A DNA stretch of 64,000 nt from contig NC_077223.1 in NCBI RefSeq assembly GCF_024763615.1, positions 78,306,627 through 78,370,626 on the forward strand, given 5' to 3'. Positions 23,622-33,889 of this stretch are shown here, in pieces. The notes beneath the pieces were generated by a model. The model had not been told where the DNA came from. It made no database searches and saw only the letters and a program-made list of their open reading frames with translations. The stretch comes from Phlebotomus papatasi. Its lineage: Eukaryota > Arthropoda > Insecta > Diptera > Psychodidae. Made by a program: the position numbers and the translations under genes. Within the stretch, counting starts at the first letter, position 1, and the number at the start of each line of letters is the position of its first letter.

Positions 23622-23782
23622 CGGGAATTGCCATAAATCCCAGCCACTAGTGTCACACAGAAGATTCCAAAAATTCCAGCAAGGTTGTACTTGTATTTCT
23701 TATTAATCTCCTCTTCCTTCCACTTCCTCCCACAAGACACACTGTAACAGAGTAAAATTCCACTTATCTGGAAGATTCGCAT
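23618..23782 (-). CDS. Possible 54-aa membrane microprotein overlapping the next ORF by ATGA
   Basis: The frame encodes MRIFQISGILLCYSV, a charged block RKWKEEEINKKYKY, then a hydrophobic helix NLAGIFGIFCVTLVAGIYG. It ends CGA TGA, where the ATG of the following ORF overlaps the stop (ATGA at 23618-23621). It starts about 80 nt past the stop of the 23861 cuticle gene, right at that gene's AATAAA, so any transcript would need its own start or would come from readthrough. A good splice acceptor (TTACTCTGTTACAG) inside the ORF means the true first exon could lie elsewhere. Unrecognised; it may be chance. Confidence 0.25.
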   Translation of the reverse strand: MRIFQISGILLCYSVSCGRKWKEEEINKKYKYNLAGIFGIFCVTLVAGIYGNSR

Positions 23783-23794
23783 TATCAATTGCAC

Positions 23795-23800
23795 TTTATT
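23795..23800 (-). terminator. Candidate polyadenylation signal of the 23861-26525 gene
   Basis: AATAAA on the minus strand, about 60 nt past the TAA stop. Confidence 0.55.
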
Positions 23801-23860
23801 GGGTGAACGGTAACAGAAATTATGTATCTTATACATATATTGATGGAGGCGCCAGGTGCA

Positions 23861-26525
23861 TTATGAAGCGGGTGCGTTGGCTGCCAGGTAAGCAAGAAGT
23901 TTCTCGATTTCTGGGGGCATCTTCGGGATATGGTCTCCACGTGGAACAAAGCCCGCATTATCGGCTACATAGTCAACTCGATAAACTTGTCCATCATCTC
24001 CAGTGTACTGATAGAATCCTTGAGATCGTAGTCCCTCATCTTCACGTTCTACTCTACCAGATTCCTCTGCTAAGATTCCATTTTCCGTTTCATATCTGTA
24101 AGTTTAAGTATCATCATGAATATCAGCCCGAAGTTTGGCAAAATAGCAGATAAAGCAAATTTAAAACTGTTATACAAATAGTGGTAACCGTCCGCAGTGA
24201 CATCATTCTCTTGGCGAATAGTCTTCCAGCCACCATTTGATCTTCCATCATTAGCTACTACTGATAACCTCTGCACTGGCGGAGATGGTGATGGGGGAGG
24301 TGGAGGAGGGGGAGGTGGTGGAGTTGATGGTCTCGTGGGAGCTGTTATCAGGACTGGGGTTGTCACAGGTCTGGGTGATGGTTCAGTTGTAACAGGAGTT
24401 ACACGGAAACGATTAGCAGCTACTCCTCCAGATGGTCTACCAAAATCTCCTCTTGATGCAGTACCTGTATACTGCCCACCCGCGCCTGTATATAGTCCTC
24501 TAGAACCATCTCCCACGTGAGTATATCTTCCTGAATCATCAGGAATATATCTGGCAGCAGTAAAAAGCACAATCAAAATCTAATAGAGTTACAATATATT
24601 TCAGCACTAAATAAATCCAATTTAATTCTTTTATAAGCCTGATAATTGTACACTGAGAAAAAACGGGGGTGCGATTTACTTATTTTTACTCATAACTTTA
24701 ACACTTTTTAGGTGTAAAAATATATAAACATTTTTTAATGTTAATTTTACACCTTTTTAAGGGTAAAGATAAGATGAAAAAGAGTAACTTTAACCCGTAA
24801 TCAGGGGCATGACATTTCCTATGTTTCCAATTGGCAAAAAGCCAATTTAATAATGAACAGGCAACAACAAACCACAAATTGGCAATCTACGTAGTTTTGA
24901 AGGTATCTCGTGAAATGTGTACGAAAACAGGAAAAAATTTACACTAAAACTGGTCGCATTTTTCAGAGCTAATGTCACCCCCCTGCCCCTAATACAACTA
25001 AAAAGGGTAATATTTACACCGATTTTGGATCAATACTGCAGGGTAAAATGAACATTTCCGGAATGTTGTTTTAAATTTTTCGGATTTTTCTCAATGCATG
25101 AAGATTGTAGAAACTACTCTCGCTCTTTATTTCCTTTGCTTTTGCGTTAATAAAAAATCAAGCACTAAAAATATAGGTAAAATATTGATAAATATGTGAG
25201 GACACAAAGATTATTCTTCTATCAAGGACAGAATTAGTTTAATAAAAAATCGTTAATCTCTTTTTGAGAAGTCTCGAAATATAGAGCAACGAAAACAGGT
25301 TTAATTTTTCAAAATTTTTGTTATTAATCAGGGCTAAAATTTTATTGAAAAAACACTTTAATTTTTGGTAAGATTGCTGCATCACTGAAAAAAAAAGGGT
25401 GCGATTAACTTTTTTTCCTCAGAACTTTAACACTTTTTAGATGTAAAAATATATCAACATTTTTTAATGTTAATTTTACACCATTTTAAGGGTAAAATTA
25501 ACATGAAAAAGGGAAATTTTAACCCCTAATACACCTGAAAAGGGTAATAGGGTCGAAGGAACACCTCTTCGACAGGGAACCCCTATTGACACTTTTGTCA
25601 AAATGTTGAAATTTATTTAACGGATCCAATAAAATCTCAGTAATAAGGGAAGAGCACCAGCGATCGACAGTGTTCCTCGGATCGTCAATTTATTGTCATA
25701 TAATTGCACCAATTAAAATAAACTTTTAAAAATTATTAGCTACTTTTTACCATTTAATTCTTACAAGAATACAGTGCATTAGTGTAGATTTAATTTATAA
25801 AACCAATTTTCCGTGAGACACCTCATTAAATTCGTGACGATCCGAGGTACAGAGTACACAGTAGCAATTACATCTATTTTTTATTAATTTATTGTAAAAT
25901 TTTAAAGTTCAAACGCACAGATATAGCTAAATGGGTCACTAATATACCGATTATCATACACAAAAATACCAAATAGTATATATTTTGAGGCTTATATTTT
26001 CTACTAAAATATCGAGCATGTCTCTTAACAATCCGATCCGGGGTACTTTTCCCTTATAACGTTTTTTCATTAATCTGCGTTTTTCGATAAGTATAAGTGT
26101 TCGAATTCTGTGTTCTAAATGGTATAGAGTAGGGTGTCAATAAGTCCTGATACGAGTCCTTAAAGTGTTAATAGGTGTTTCTTTCACTCTATTTACACCG
26201 ATTTTGGATCAATACTGCAGGGTAAAATAAACATTTCCGGAATGTTATTTTAACTTTTTCGGATTTCTCTCAGTGATAGTACTTAGAAATGAATCACATT
26301 AAAACTAACCTTCCGTCATTTCCTCCTCTGTATCTCCCATCATTACTAGGTCGATATCTTCCATCATTGATCCTTGAAGTGGTAGCACTTTGGCCTCTGG
26401 CGGTATTCACCATCAGCAGAGCAGCCACGATCACTAACCACAAACCCTTAAAAGACATCACAAGACAATCACTAAGCTGATAATCGACTTACTGAACCAA
26501 TTGCACCAACCGAAAATTGTCTCAT
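23861..26525 (-). CDS. RR-1 cuticular protein with polyproline linker, 4 exons, 259 aa
   Basis: Minus-strand exons: 26493-26525, 26310-26446, 24176-24550, 23861-24095. Introns are 46, 1759 and 80 bp; the last two are phase 2. After a signal peptide (GLWLVIVAALLMVNTARG) come RINDGRYRPSNDGRYRG and GRYIPDDSGRYTHVGDG blocks, a V/T/P linker and a run of ten prolines. Then follow DGYHYLYETENGILAEESG and the RR-1 core GFYQYTGDDGQVYRVDYVAD (208-227), NAGFVPRGDHIP and a short tail. Asn-Ala-Gly replaces the usual Glu-Asn-Gly. The 46-bp first intron is very short; unspliced RNA would start instead at 26458 with MSFKG, an equally good signal peptide. The 1759-bp intron holds two MITE copies, each with a nested insertion. 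Sister in layout to the 9539-10426 gene. Confidence 0.88.
24651..25096 (+). mobile_element. MITE family A, copy split by a 188-bp insertion
   Basis: The family A sequence runs to GTAACTTTAACCCGTAAT, stops, and resumes at 24990 with TAATACAACTAAAAAGGGTA through to TTTTTCTCAATG. The gap is the element at 24802-24989. Located in the cuticle-gene intron 24551-26309. Confidence 0.85.
24802..24989. mobile_element. Small TIR element nested in a family A MITE
   Basis: The ends AGGGGCATGACATT and the complement of AATGTCACCCCCCTGCCCC form imperfect inverted repeats. TAAT is found at both junctions (24798-24801 and 24990-24993), where uninterrupted copies have it once. This defines the insertion and its likely target duplication. 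Confidence 0.75.
25383..26275 (+). mobile_element. MITE family A, copy split by a 640-bp insertion
   Basis: Begins CACTGAAAAAAAAAGGGTGC and is interrupted after AAAAGGGTAATA. It resumes at 26190 with TATTTACACCGATTTTGG and ends TTTCTCTCAGTG. Second family A copy in the same intron and same orientation as 24651-25096. Confidence 0.85.
25550..26189. mobile_element. 640-bp TIR element with TA duplication, nested
   Basis: The left end GGGTCGAAGGAACACCTCTT and the right end, as complement GAGTGAAAGAAACACCTATT, are imperfect inverted repeats. TA occurs at both junctions, where the host MITE has a single TA. No ORF of note; the interior is AT-rich and carries GATCCGAGGTAC-like segments. Confidence 0.8.
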
Positions 26526-26604
26526 CTCCTCCGGGAAAAAAATATCTGAAGCTAAGAATTGAACAGTACGGATGAAAGTCAGCATCTGTTCATCTGCACA
26601 TCAC

Positions 26605-26612
26605 TTTATATA
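26605..26612 (-). promoter_or_regulatory. TATA box of the 23861-26525 cuticle gene
   Basis: TATATAAA on the minus strand, 80 bp upstream of the first ATG. Confidence 0.75.
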
Positions 26613-26619
26613 CAGCGAT

Positions 26620-28548
26620 GGGTGGATGATTTGAGGTGATTAGACTGACAATTTACAATCCAGTTGCCAATATAAAATGCTCGATAAAATGCTCGATAAA
26701 ATGCAACATTTTGATTATTCAAAAATCATTAGGTGCTCATGCGTTAAATGCCTCAAGTGCCACAGTTATGGTGAGACTCTGACATTAGAACCAAAGTGTG
26801 TCATTTTCACTATAATATCTTCAACGTGTCGTCATAATTAACTTCTCACTGTGAATTTATGTGACAAATGTAATTGTTTCACCGTCTCGGATGATGAATA
26901 TGACTTAATCTTCGCATCATTTTGGCGACAGTATTATGCGATCATTATGCAAAAGCGCACCATCTCGGTCCATTCAGATTTGCTTCCTCAGTGTTTTTCT
27001 GCAAAGCAATGTCTATAAATTCAAGATCAAAAACAATTGTAGAGAAAATTTCACACATGCCCATTGAGTTGGTTGCCTGCAGTCATGAAAATGCACCACC
27101 AAAGCCACCAAATGGAATGTAATTGCCCTACAACTTGCATAATAATACCGCATTTCAGTTAATTCATTAAGTTTGTGAGAGAATGATCATGGTTTTTAAT
27201 CGCCCACTATTTTGCAAATATTCCAGAGTGCTTTTTGTGAAAATTGGAAATTTTAATACTTAAAACAAAACAACTATAAGAAAAAATAATACTCGTTTAT
27301 CTCTAAGACAACGAATTAAAAATTTTATTAGGTATTAAATTCATCTGTGCCGAGATGATTTTATGATCGTGATATCAAGTTTATTTTTTGTTGGTAATAT
27401 CTAATGATTTATGAAACTGCTTATAGCTTTATTAAATATTTTTATTATTATACGGAATTTATTTTCCAAAAATGTTTATAGCGTTTATAGTTTATAAGCT
27501 TCGGATTGTTTTGCTAGAACCTGTAATTCGCACTTCCGCTATTTTAGTGCCACTTTTAGCATATGGGTGTTTTGAGATAGAAGCCCTTAAGATAATTAAA
27601 CAATCATTTAGAGGTTTTATTATATCAATATTTAATATTTCAAGTCGAACTTTTTACAAGTGACACATGAAGTCGGATTAAACTTAAAGTACTCACACCA
27701 CAAATTTCGCTTTCAAAATAATACCTTTTTTTTCGTTTTTAATTCCAAAGTGTCAGTATATCCTTGATTTGAGTCACACATTAAAACATAGAAACATAAT
27801 TTGCTTAATTCATTTTGTAACTTTTCCCAAGTTCCTTATACGGGTTTCAGACCTATGAAACGAGTTTGAGACCTATTTTTTGGAAAGATTTAACTTAGGA
27901 TTGGATTATTAAAGATAATTAACCTATTAGGCTCTTAAAAATCGATTAAATTGCTCGCTATAAAGGATTTGGAGACCTTCGGGAACTGGGCTAATCCTCT
28001 AATCTGAAGACCGCTTTATACGCTTTCAAATTAAAATAGTTTTAATTTATACAACTTTATGAAACAAAAATAAAGTAAATTTTCAGAGTTTTTAAAATAA
28101 ATTGAATATTTTGAGGCAAAATATATTCTTTTAGCACAATACTCCACTTTTATTCTTAGAAAGCGCCACTAAAATACAGTATTAGCCAAAACTTTTTTTT
28201 TGACAAATCTATGTTTAAGAAATCAGGTGTAATAATGAAAGAAGAAAACACTTTTTAAAATTTTTCTTTTGCAAATAAGTTGCTAGTAATCCATAGAAGT
28301 TATCTTTATGTTAAAAAAAAATATTTATTTTAATTAATATGAAAAACATTGTTTTTCAAAATTTGATAATTTCTCATCGGCCAAAAGTTTCTTGACACAT
28401 TTGTAAAAGTTACACAAAATGATCAAATACGTGCAACTAAATTCTGTTAATCCAATTATATTTAGAAGTTATAATCGGTTTAAATGCTTTTAAAGTTTGT
28501 AGTGGTGAATTTAAGCATACAAAAGTGATGATAAATATAGTAAGGCCA
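26620..28548. other. Spacer; a weakly TIR-like repeat at 27840-28025
   Basis: No gene supported. TATACGGGTTTCAGACC at 27837 and the complement of AATCTGAAGACCGCTTTATA near 28000-28021 resemble the ends of the elements at 55258 and 56463 (GGGCTTCAGACCTAAG), so a diverged relative may span 27837-28021. Confidence 0.35.
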
Positions 28549-28900
28549 TGTAACTCCGACGATTGCAAAACTCGGATGCCGCGACCGATTTAACTCGGAT
28601 ACATCCACTTAAAATATAATTTATATTTTTATTTCTGTAATTAATTACTGAAGTATCATAATATAACTATTCTACTTTAAGAAAAACCAAAAATTATATT
28701 TTTATCGGTTTAATAAGTGGGTAAAAGAAATATTTTTTAAGCTCGGGTCAGCTGGGTTGTGTACTAAAAATTTAATTTCTGAGAAAATTTTGCTGTTGAC
28801 AGCTCGTCGCTGGAAAAAGTTTAGTGTTTTTTCTATATAATAAAACATTATTTGCAATCAAAATTATTAATAAAAGTTAGTGTAGTTATTGATCTACAAG

Positions 28901-29050
28901 GTGAGTAAGAGTTTATTGATAATATATTAATAATTCATACAGAAATAAGTGATTTTTGTGAATGTTTACATTTCGATGCATGTCGGATGCGGTGAAAGTC
29001 AATGTTTTGGTTAGGAATTTGCATTGTTCAGGACTCTTTTTCTGTTTCAG
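28901..29050 (+). other. Predicted 5' UTR intron of the pogo-like gene
   Basis: AG|GTGAGTAAG donor at 28901 and TTTTTCTGTTTCAG acceptor ending at 29050, directly before ATG. This places the start codon at 29051, not at an upstream ATG inside the intron. Confidence 0.7.
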
Positions 29051-30340
29051 ATGCCAAAGGGAACAAAAGAAAAGACCTATAAGGACAAGCCCTACTCTAA
29101 GGAAGGTCTTAGGAATGCCTTGCAGTGTGTACGAGATGGTTCTACCATAGCATATGCATCCAAAACATTCAATGTCCCAAGAACAACACTGCACAACAAA
29201 TTGTCTGGCAGATACCCGGAAGAGTGCCCCAATGGCAGGCCAACAATTCTTTCAAAAGAACAGGAAAAAGAACTTGTCAAATGGATCCTGGGATGTGCGG
29301 ATGGCTGGCATCCCATCGGGAAGGAACAAGTTCTGGACAGCGTTAAACTCATCTGTGAGGTCTACAAAATTCCAAACCATTTTACAGCTGGAAGACCCGG
29401 AGACGTTTTGTTCAGGAATTTTCTTAAGCGTCATCCAGAGCTCAGCATGCGCAAGCCAAAATCCTTCTCATTGGAAAGAGCTACTGTTACTGCTGAAGAC
29501 CTCACGGAATGGTTTCAGAATTGTCTTGGATATTTCACAGAACACAACCTTCTGAGCATTTCACCAGACCGTGTTTTTAATTGCGACGAAAGTGCCTTCT
29601 TTTTGACACCGGAAGATGGAAATGTCCTGTCCAGGAGAGGTTCACGTGTAGTTCCATCTCTTAAAAATTCAGGACCGAAGCAATGTATCACAGTACTCTT
29701 CATGGTGTCAGCTACTGGCGAACTTGCTCCTCCAATGGCTGTTCATAAAACTGACATTACTCCAAAAATTGCCATTCACAACGCAGAAGGATGGAAAATG
29801 GGAACGTCATCACAGAGTGGCTGGATGGATGGGCCACTTTTCTATGCTGGTCTTTATTTCCCGAAAATTGTTTTCCAACATTCAGAGGAGTCCATTATCA
29901 ATAACCAGCACGATCAGGCCACCGACAATAATCCTTCAAATGATCCAGTCATCCCTGGAAACCAACTCTCTGCAACTTCTGAGACTCAACCGATCTTCGA
30001 CACACTAAAACAATGCTATTTCTGGCCAGGAGAAATTCCAAAACGTCGTCAGAAGAAGAGGGTCAAAGCCAGCAATGTCAAACACCAGTATATTGTATCT
30101 TCCGAGGAAATTATCGCGGAACAGGAGGAAAAATTGAGGCAGGATTTACAAAAAAAGAAAGAAATTGCTGAACGGAAGTTGACCAGAGAGAGGAACAAAA
30201 AAATAAGGGCAGAAGAAAAGGAGATAAAACTAAAGGAGAAAAACATGGTAAAGGAAAAGGCTCAAATGCCAATTGAAGCTGAAAAGAAAAAACGTGGAAG
30301 GAAGTCAGCCAAGAAAACCGAGGAAAAATCAAAGAATTGA
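29051..30340 (+). CDS. Pogo/Tigger-like transposase missing the rear of its DDE domain, 429 aa
   Basis: The N-terminus (about residues 10-55: YSKEGLRNALQCVRDGSTIA, then ASKTFNVPRTTLHNKLSG) is a Psq-type helix-turn-helix, followed by a CENP-B-like second DNA-binding region to about 140. The DDE catalytic domain starts with FNCDES, the first acidic residue, and continues to GTSSQSGWMDGPLF. There the normal sequence stops: the DGH motif with the second Asp and the third acidic residue are absent. Instead the frame runs into a Ser/Asn/Gln-rich stretch and a long Lys/Glu-rich predicted coiled coil with a KKKRGRKSAKK basic end, likely nuclear-targeting. The frame is intact over 429 codons. It can probably bind DNA but not transpose; it may be a deletion derivative or a domesticated protein. 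Confidence 0.85.
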   Translation: MPKGTKEKTYKDKPYSKEGLRNALQCVRDGSTIAYASKTFNVPRTTLHNKLSGRYPEECPNGRPTILSKEQEKELVKWILGCADGWHPIGKEQVLDSVKLICEVYKIPNHFTAGRPGDVLFRNFLKRHPELSMRKPKSFSLERATVTAEDLTEWFQNCLGYFTEHNLLSISPDRVFNCDESAFFLTPEDGNVLSRRGSRVVPSLKNSGPKQCITVLFMVSATGELAPPMAVHKTDITPKIAIHNAEGWKMGTSSQSGWMDGPLFYAGLYFPKIVFQHSEESIINNQHDQATDNNPSNDPVIPGNQLSATSETQPIFDTLKQCYFWPGEIPKRRQKKRVKASNVKHQYIVSSEEIIAEQEEKLRQDLQKKKEIAERKLTRERNKKIRAEEKEIKLKEKNMVKEKAQMPIEAEKKKRGRKSAKKTEEKSKN

Positions 30341-30514
30341 GTGCAATCTTAAAATAAATAAAAATATATATAATTAAATAATAAATTATTGAAATGAATT
30401 GATGGAATAAAACTCTAAAAAAATGTTTTTGAAATAATATCTTCTCATTTTTATGCATTAAACTTTTCCTTAAAATGAGCATCCGAGTTTGATCGAATTC
30501 AACGGAGTTACATA

Positions 30515-30979
30515 AAAGCGTCGCAGTAACATTCTTGCGCATATATTAATATTATCGTAATTTTATTAATTTTCATCAATATTATTGCTAAAATTCTATT
30601 TCTATTATGATTCTAAATTAAACAAAGAATAATTCTATTGATTTGGAATGGGGAAAAAATATTTCATCAGTCCAAAAACAAGCATTAAAGCCGCACTCTA
30701 TGAAAAGTATCCGGATTACCTCTCTTTACTATAATAATAAAATAAGGTAAGTATTTTTTGTTTATTTATAATTAAGGTTGAACTGGTAAGTTGCAAAAAA
30801 AAACAAAGAATAGAAATTGCCCAGAAATAATTTTGTTAGGAATTTGCGTTGTCAATTGTTTAATTTTATTTAAAATTACGACAGGGTAGGGCAGACTACT
30901 TATGACTTATAACGTATAACTTCCAAGGATTTCACGAATATAGGCAAGCCCAATCTAAATAAGAGGTTTCAGTTTACCT
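30515..30979. other. Spacer
   Basis: No feature recognised between two mobile elements. Confidence 0.4.
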
Positions 30980-31496
30980 TAACCCTTTAAGGACGATTGG
31001 AACACCGGTGCCCCATAAAGAAAATATTTTTTCCTGACTACCTAATGTTGCTTTTTTCTTATGTCTGTACATAATTATAAAGTAGAAGGTTGAAGGAATC
31101 TATGATATTTTTTGCAAGTCTCTAGCTATTTGCTATGTAGTAAATATTTAAGCTCAAAAATGGCGAATTTTTAAATTCTCAAATTCATAATTGATTTTAT
31201 TTATTTTTTATACTTTAAATTTTTTTAAGCAAAACCCTTTTGGTAATAAAAACTACAATACACATATATAATATTTTTCATTAGAGCGAAAAATATTATT
31301 CATTGGTATTTTCAAAATATTACTTAAAATGTTTGAGCTATTTTTGTCCCTATCGTTCATAGAAGCACAAAATACACCGAATCAGGCTCAATTGGACTTT
31401 CCAAGGTTAGGTACAACTTATCATTGATTATGTTTCTCAGTTTAATTTTTATTGTTGATTTTCAGTCCGTAAAAAGTGTCTCGTCATTAAAGGGTT
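30980..31496 (+). mobile_element. TIR element C (AACCCTTTAAGGACGA termini), complete copy, about 517 bp
   Basis: Left end AACCCTTTAAGGACGATTGG; right end complement AACCCTTTAATGACGAGACA. An inverted related copy lies at about 56920-57343, sharing CACCGGTG/CACCGATG, the CTTCAACC region and the stretch around GTCCCTAT. No ORF. Confidence 0.75.
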
Positions 31497-32460
31497 AAAA
31501 CATCATTTAGAAAAGTTAATCTGCAACCTTTTAGCCGGATTGGACTTGCTTACCTATGAAATCCTACAAAACATCAATCAACGTTTTTAATTAAAAAAAA
31601 ATAAATGCTATCATGCTTTGTGCAGTGCTCGAAATCGTCACCATCGATTTGAAACGATTTTTAAAACACTCAAAAAGTTGCTCAAAAAATTAGGCCTTCA
31701 TGGGAGGAGGGTTCGCTGAAAGTCTCAAGTCTCTATCATTAACCGATTGACTTGCAGAGGTAGTAACTGGTACCATATAGACGGATGGGCGAACAAATAG
31801 AATTAAAAATGAAATATAATAAATTATATGTACAGCACTGCTCTTCCGAGATTTATAGACCAATTATCTAAATTATATTACGTCAAGGACTAGTTTCATT
31901 TAAAAATAGAAGAAGAAAGCGCGATTTTAAAGCTACCCCAATTTAAAGGTGCCCCATTTCCCCATACAAACCATTACCTCCGAAATTTTTTAGGTTACAA
32001 ATTTACCTGCTAATTTACGAATTATTAGACAAACCTTTTTTCAGAATAATAAATTTATGTTTAACCAAAAGAGTTATATTATTTAATTGTTGCCTTAAGT
32101 GTTAAACTCTTTAAAGTTTAAACGTTCCTTAATCATTCCCTGGCTTTGATTGCATGTTACCTTTCGTTTAATAATTTGCTTTGTTGTATGAAAGATATTA
32201 AATTTATTTTTACTCGTAATTAAATACCATTATAGGAAATGGAATGGACTGCCTAACACTAAAATGCACTTTTGCTGTTCAACAATGGGAAAATGCGCAA
32301 GAGTTTTTTTTCTTTGCCAGATGAAACAAAATTTCTGGGTCACAGCTAAACTACTTTTTGGCGTGTTTTAGCTCAATTCACACACCAATTTGCTAAATTA
32401 ATTAACTGATTTGTGGATTGCGAAAGAAAGAGTAACAAGACGGTGTTTTATGTTTTTTTT
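31497..32460. other. Spacer with a fragment of a TA-GGGGA group MITE at about 31932-31972
   Basis: GCTACCCCAATTTAAAGGTG then CCCCATTTCCCCATA resembles the right end of the MITEs at 15086 and 43745. The left end was not found. No gene seen. Confidence 0.35.
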
Positions 32461-32467
32461 TACCTAT

Positions 32468-32473
32468 TTTATT
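32468..32473 (-). terminator. Candidate polyadenylation signal of the 32606-33796 gene
   Basis: AATAAA on the minus strand, about 135 nt past the TAA stop. Confidence 0.4.
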
Positions 32474-32605
32474 ATGACTTTTAGGAACAAGCTATTGCTG
32501 AGGATTGTGGGGTGGTTCTTTTGTAGGATTGCGTCTGGGAAGGGATTGTATCATTCTCTATTTACATTCGGATGCTTGGGATGTGAAAGAGGTTTGGTGG
32601 TTGAT

Positions 32606-33796
32606 TTACTTGGTGCTGGTGGTCTGTGGGGGCAGAGACAACAAGTATTTAACGGCCCTCTCGATGGCCTCTGGCACGGGGGGTGGTACTGGGAGGTGGT
32701 CACCAGTTGGCTGGTATCCGTTCTCATCGGCAACGTAGGTCAACCTGACGGCCTCGCCTTCGGGAGAGGTGTATCCGAAGTGACCTTGGGCAACCTACAA
32801 AATAGAGAAATCCAAAGTCAACAACTTGATCAATTTATGCACTCAATGCACATCCTCCCACCCAAAAGATGGATTTACCATGACATTCTAGGCTTAGAGA
32901 AGAAGAGCGAATCTTATGGAATGCATCTCTTGCGCAACATTCACTTATAATTCTATTTCCATGTTCACGTGCTCTTTGTGAAACATCAGCCACTTCATGT
33001 TTCACGGTATGAAACGTTTCGGCAAAAGCGCGCTAAAGTGTTACCTCTTGGAAAGCTTCAATAAGATGCCATGTATTAAATGTTAAAATTTATAGGTGAC
33101 CTTTAAATCGATACTATGCCAAATAACAATGCAACAAAATTGTCTTTGCATTTGAATAATTTCCAAAAACAGGATGATTATTGAAGAAATATAATTTTTT
33201 GACTTAAAGGTTTTGATAAATTTGAGAAATAACTAAACCTTAAATGTCTTAGGTTCACCCTGTGATGTGAATAAAGTAGTTGAATTAAAGAAAGTTCAAC
33301 GTCTTGTGGCGTTATTTAATTACCACATACAATAACATTCGCGGTTAGTTAGAAGAAGAAGAAAGCCAAAATTGCAATAGGACGCCAAGTTGTTATTGCA
33401 TAACGATTGATGTGAAATGATATATCTCTATGTGGTTCTTTTGGGTGGATCCTCAACAAAGTTTCCATCTTTTTAACATTGCACTAACCTGGGCATCAAC
33501 TTCAGGAGCAACATTCTTAAGGAAGCCCTGTGATTCAGCCACAATTCCATTGCCGGTCTCATAGGCATACTGGTAAGTTCCATCAGGGTTTACAACTTGG
33601 TCATTCCTAAGGATGGGCACTTGTTCAGTTCCAGTGAGTTTGTCGGCAGCAACAACGGCCAGAAGGGCGCATGCAACAATCTGAAAGATATCCACATATT
33701 GAGCACTTTTCACATATAACACGCATAAATTTGAATTTTAGTTATGCACAACCAAAATTTCAACAAAAAAAAAAAACTACTCACAGCGAATTTCAT
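32606..33796 (-). CDS. Short RR-1 cuticular protein, 3 exons, 130 aa
   Basis: Minus-strand exons: 33785-33796 (MKFA), 33489-33680, 32606-32794. Introns are 104 and 694 bp, both phase 0 with clean GT-AG. MKFA plus IVACALLAVVAA forms the signal peptide. The mature protein starts with EQVPILRNDQVVNPDGTYQY and YAYETGNGIVAESQGFLKN, followed by the RR-1 core GHFGYTSPEGEAVRLTYVAD, ENGYQPTGDHLP and VPEAIERAVKYL. The length and the IPILR opening fit the small larval/adult cuticle protein and endocuticle-glycoprotein branch of RR-1 proteins. These occur in soft, flexible cuticle in other insects (family knowledge). The RR-1 domain is complete. It is the closest relative of the 38551-40455 gene, and codon use is more GC-rich than its surroundings. 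Confidence 0.95.
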
Positions 33797-33876
33797 TTTT
33801 AACTATTTTTGGGCAGATTGTGTTATCACGGAGGTAAGCTTAAGTGATCTGATGGATCCTCTTAGACACTAGCTCC

Positions 33877-33884
33877 TATTTATA
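33877..33884 (-). promoter_or_regulatory. TATA box of the 32606-33796 cuticle gene
   Basis: TATAAATA on the minus strand, 81 bp upstream of the ATG. CATCAGATC about 30 nt downstream (near 33850) is a plausible initiator. Confidence 0.75.
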
Positions 33885-33889
33885 CTCGA

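Larger units (their letters stand above)
28549..30514 (+). mobile_element. Pogo/Tigger-like DNA transposon with internally deleted transposase
   Basis: Imperfect inverted repeats of about 33 bp: ATGTAACTCCG, a short variable part, then AAACTCGGATGC, at 28549-28581 and in complement at 30482-30514. Between them lies a single spliced gene (29051-30340). Boundaries beyond ATGTAACTCCG are uncertain, so the target duplication is not defined. Confidence 0.75.

Noticed and set aside
24197..24520. Glycine-rich plus-strand frame
   Set aside because: Antisense reading of the polyproline exon of the 23861 gene.
32411..32950. 179-codon plus-strand frame
   Set aside because: Runs antisense across the last exon and an intron of the 32606 RR-1 gene; no signal or domain of its own.
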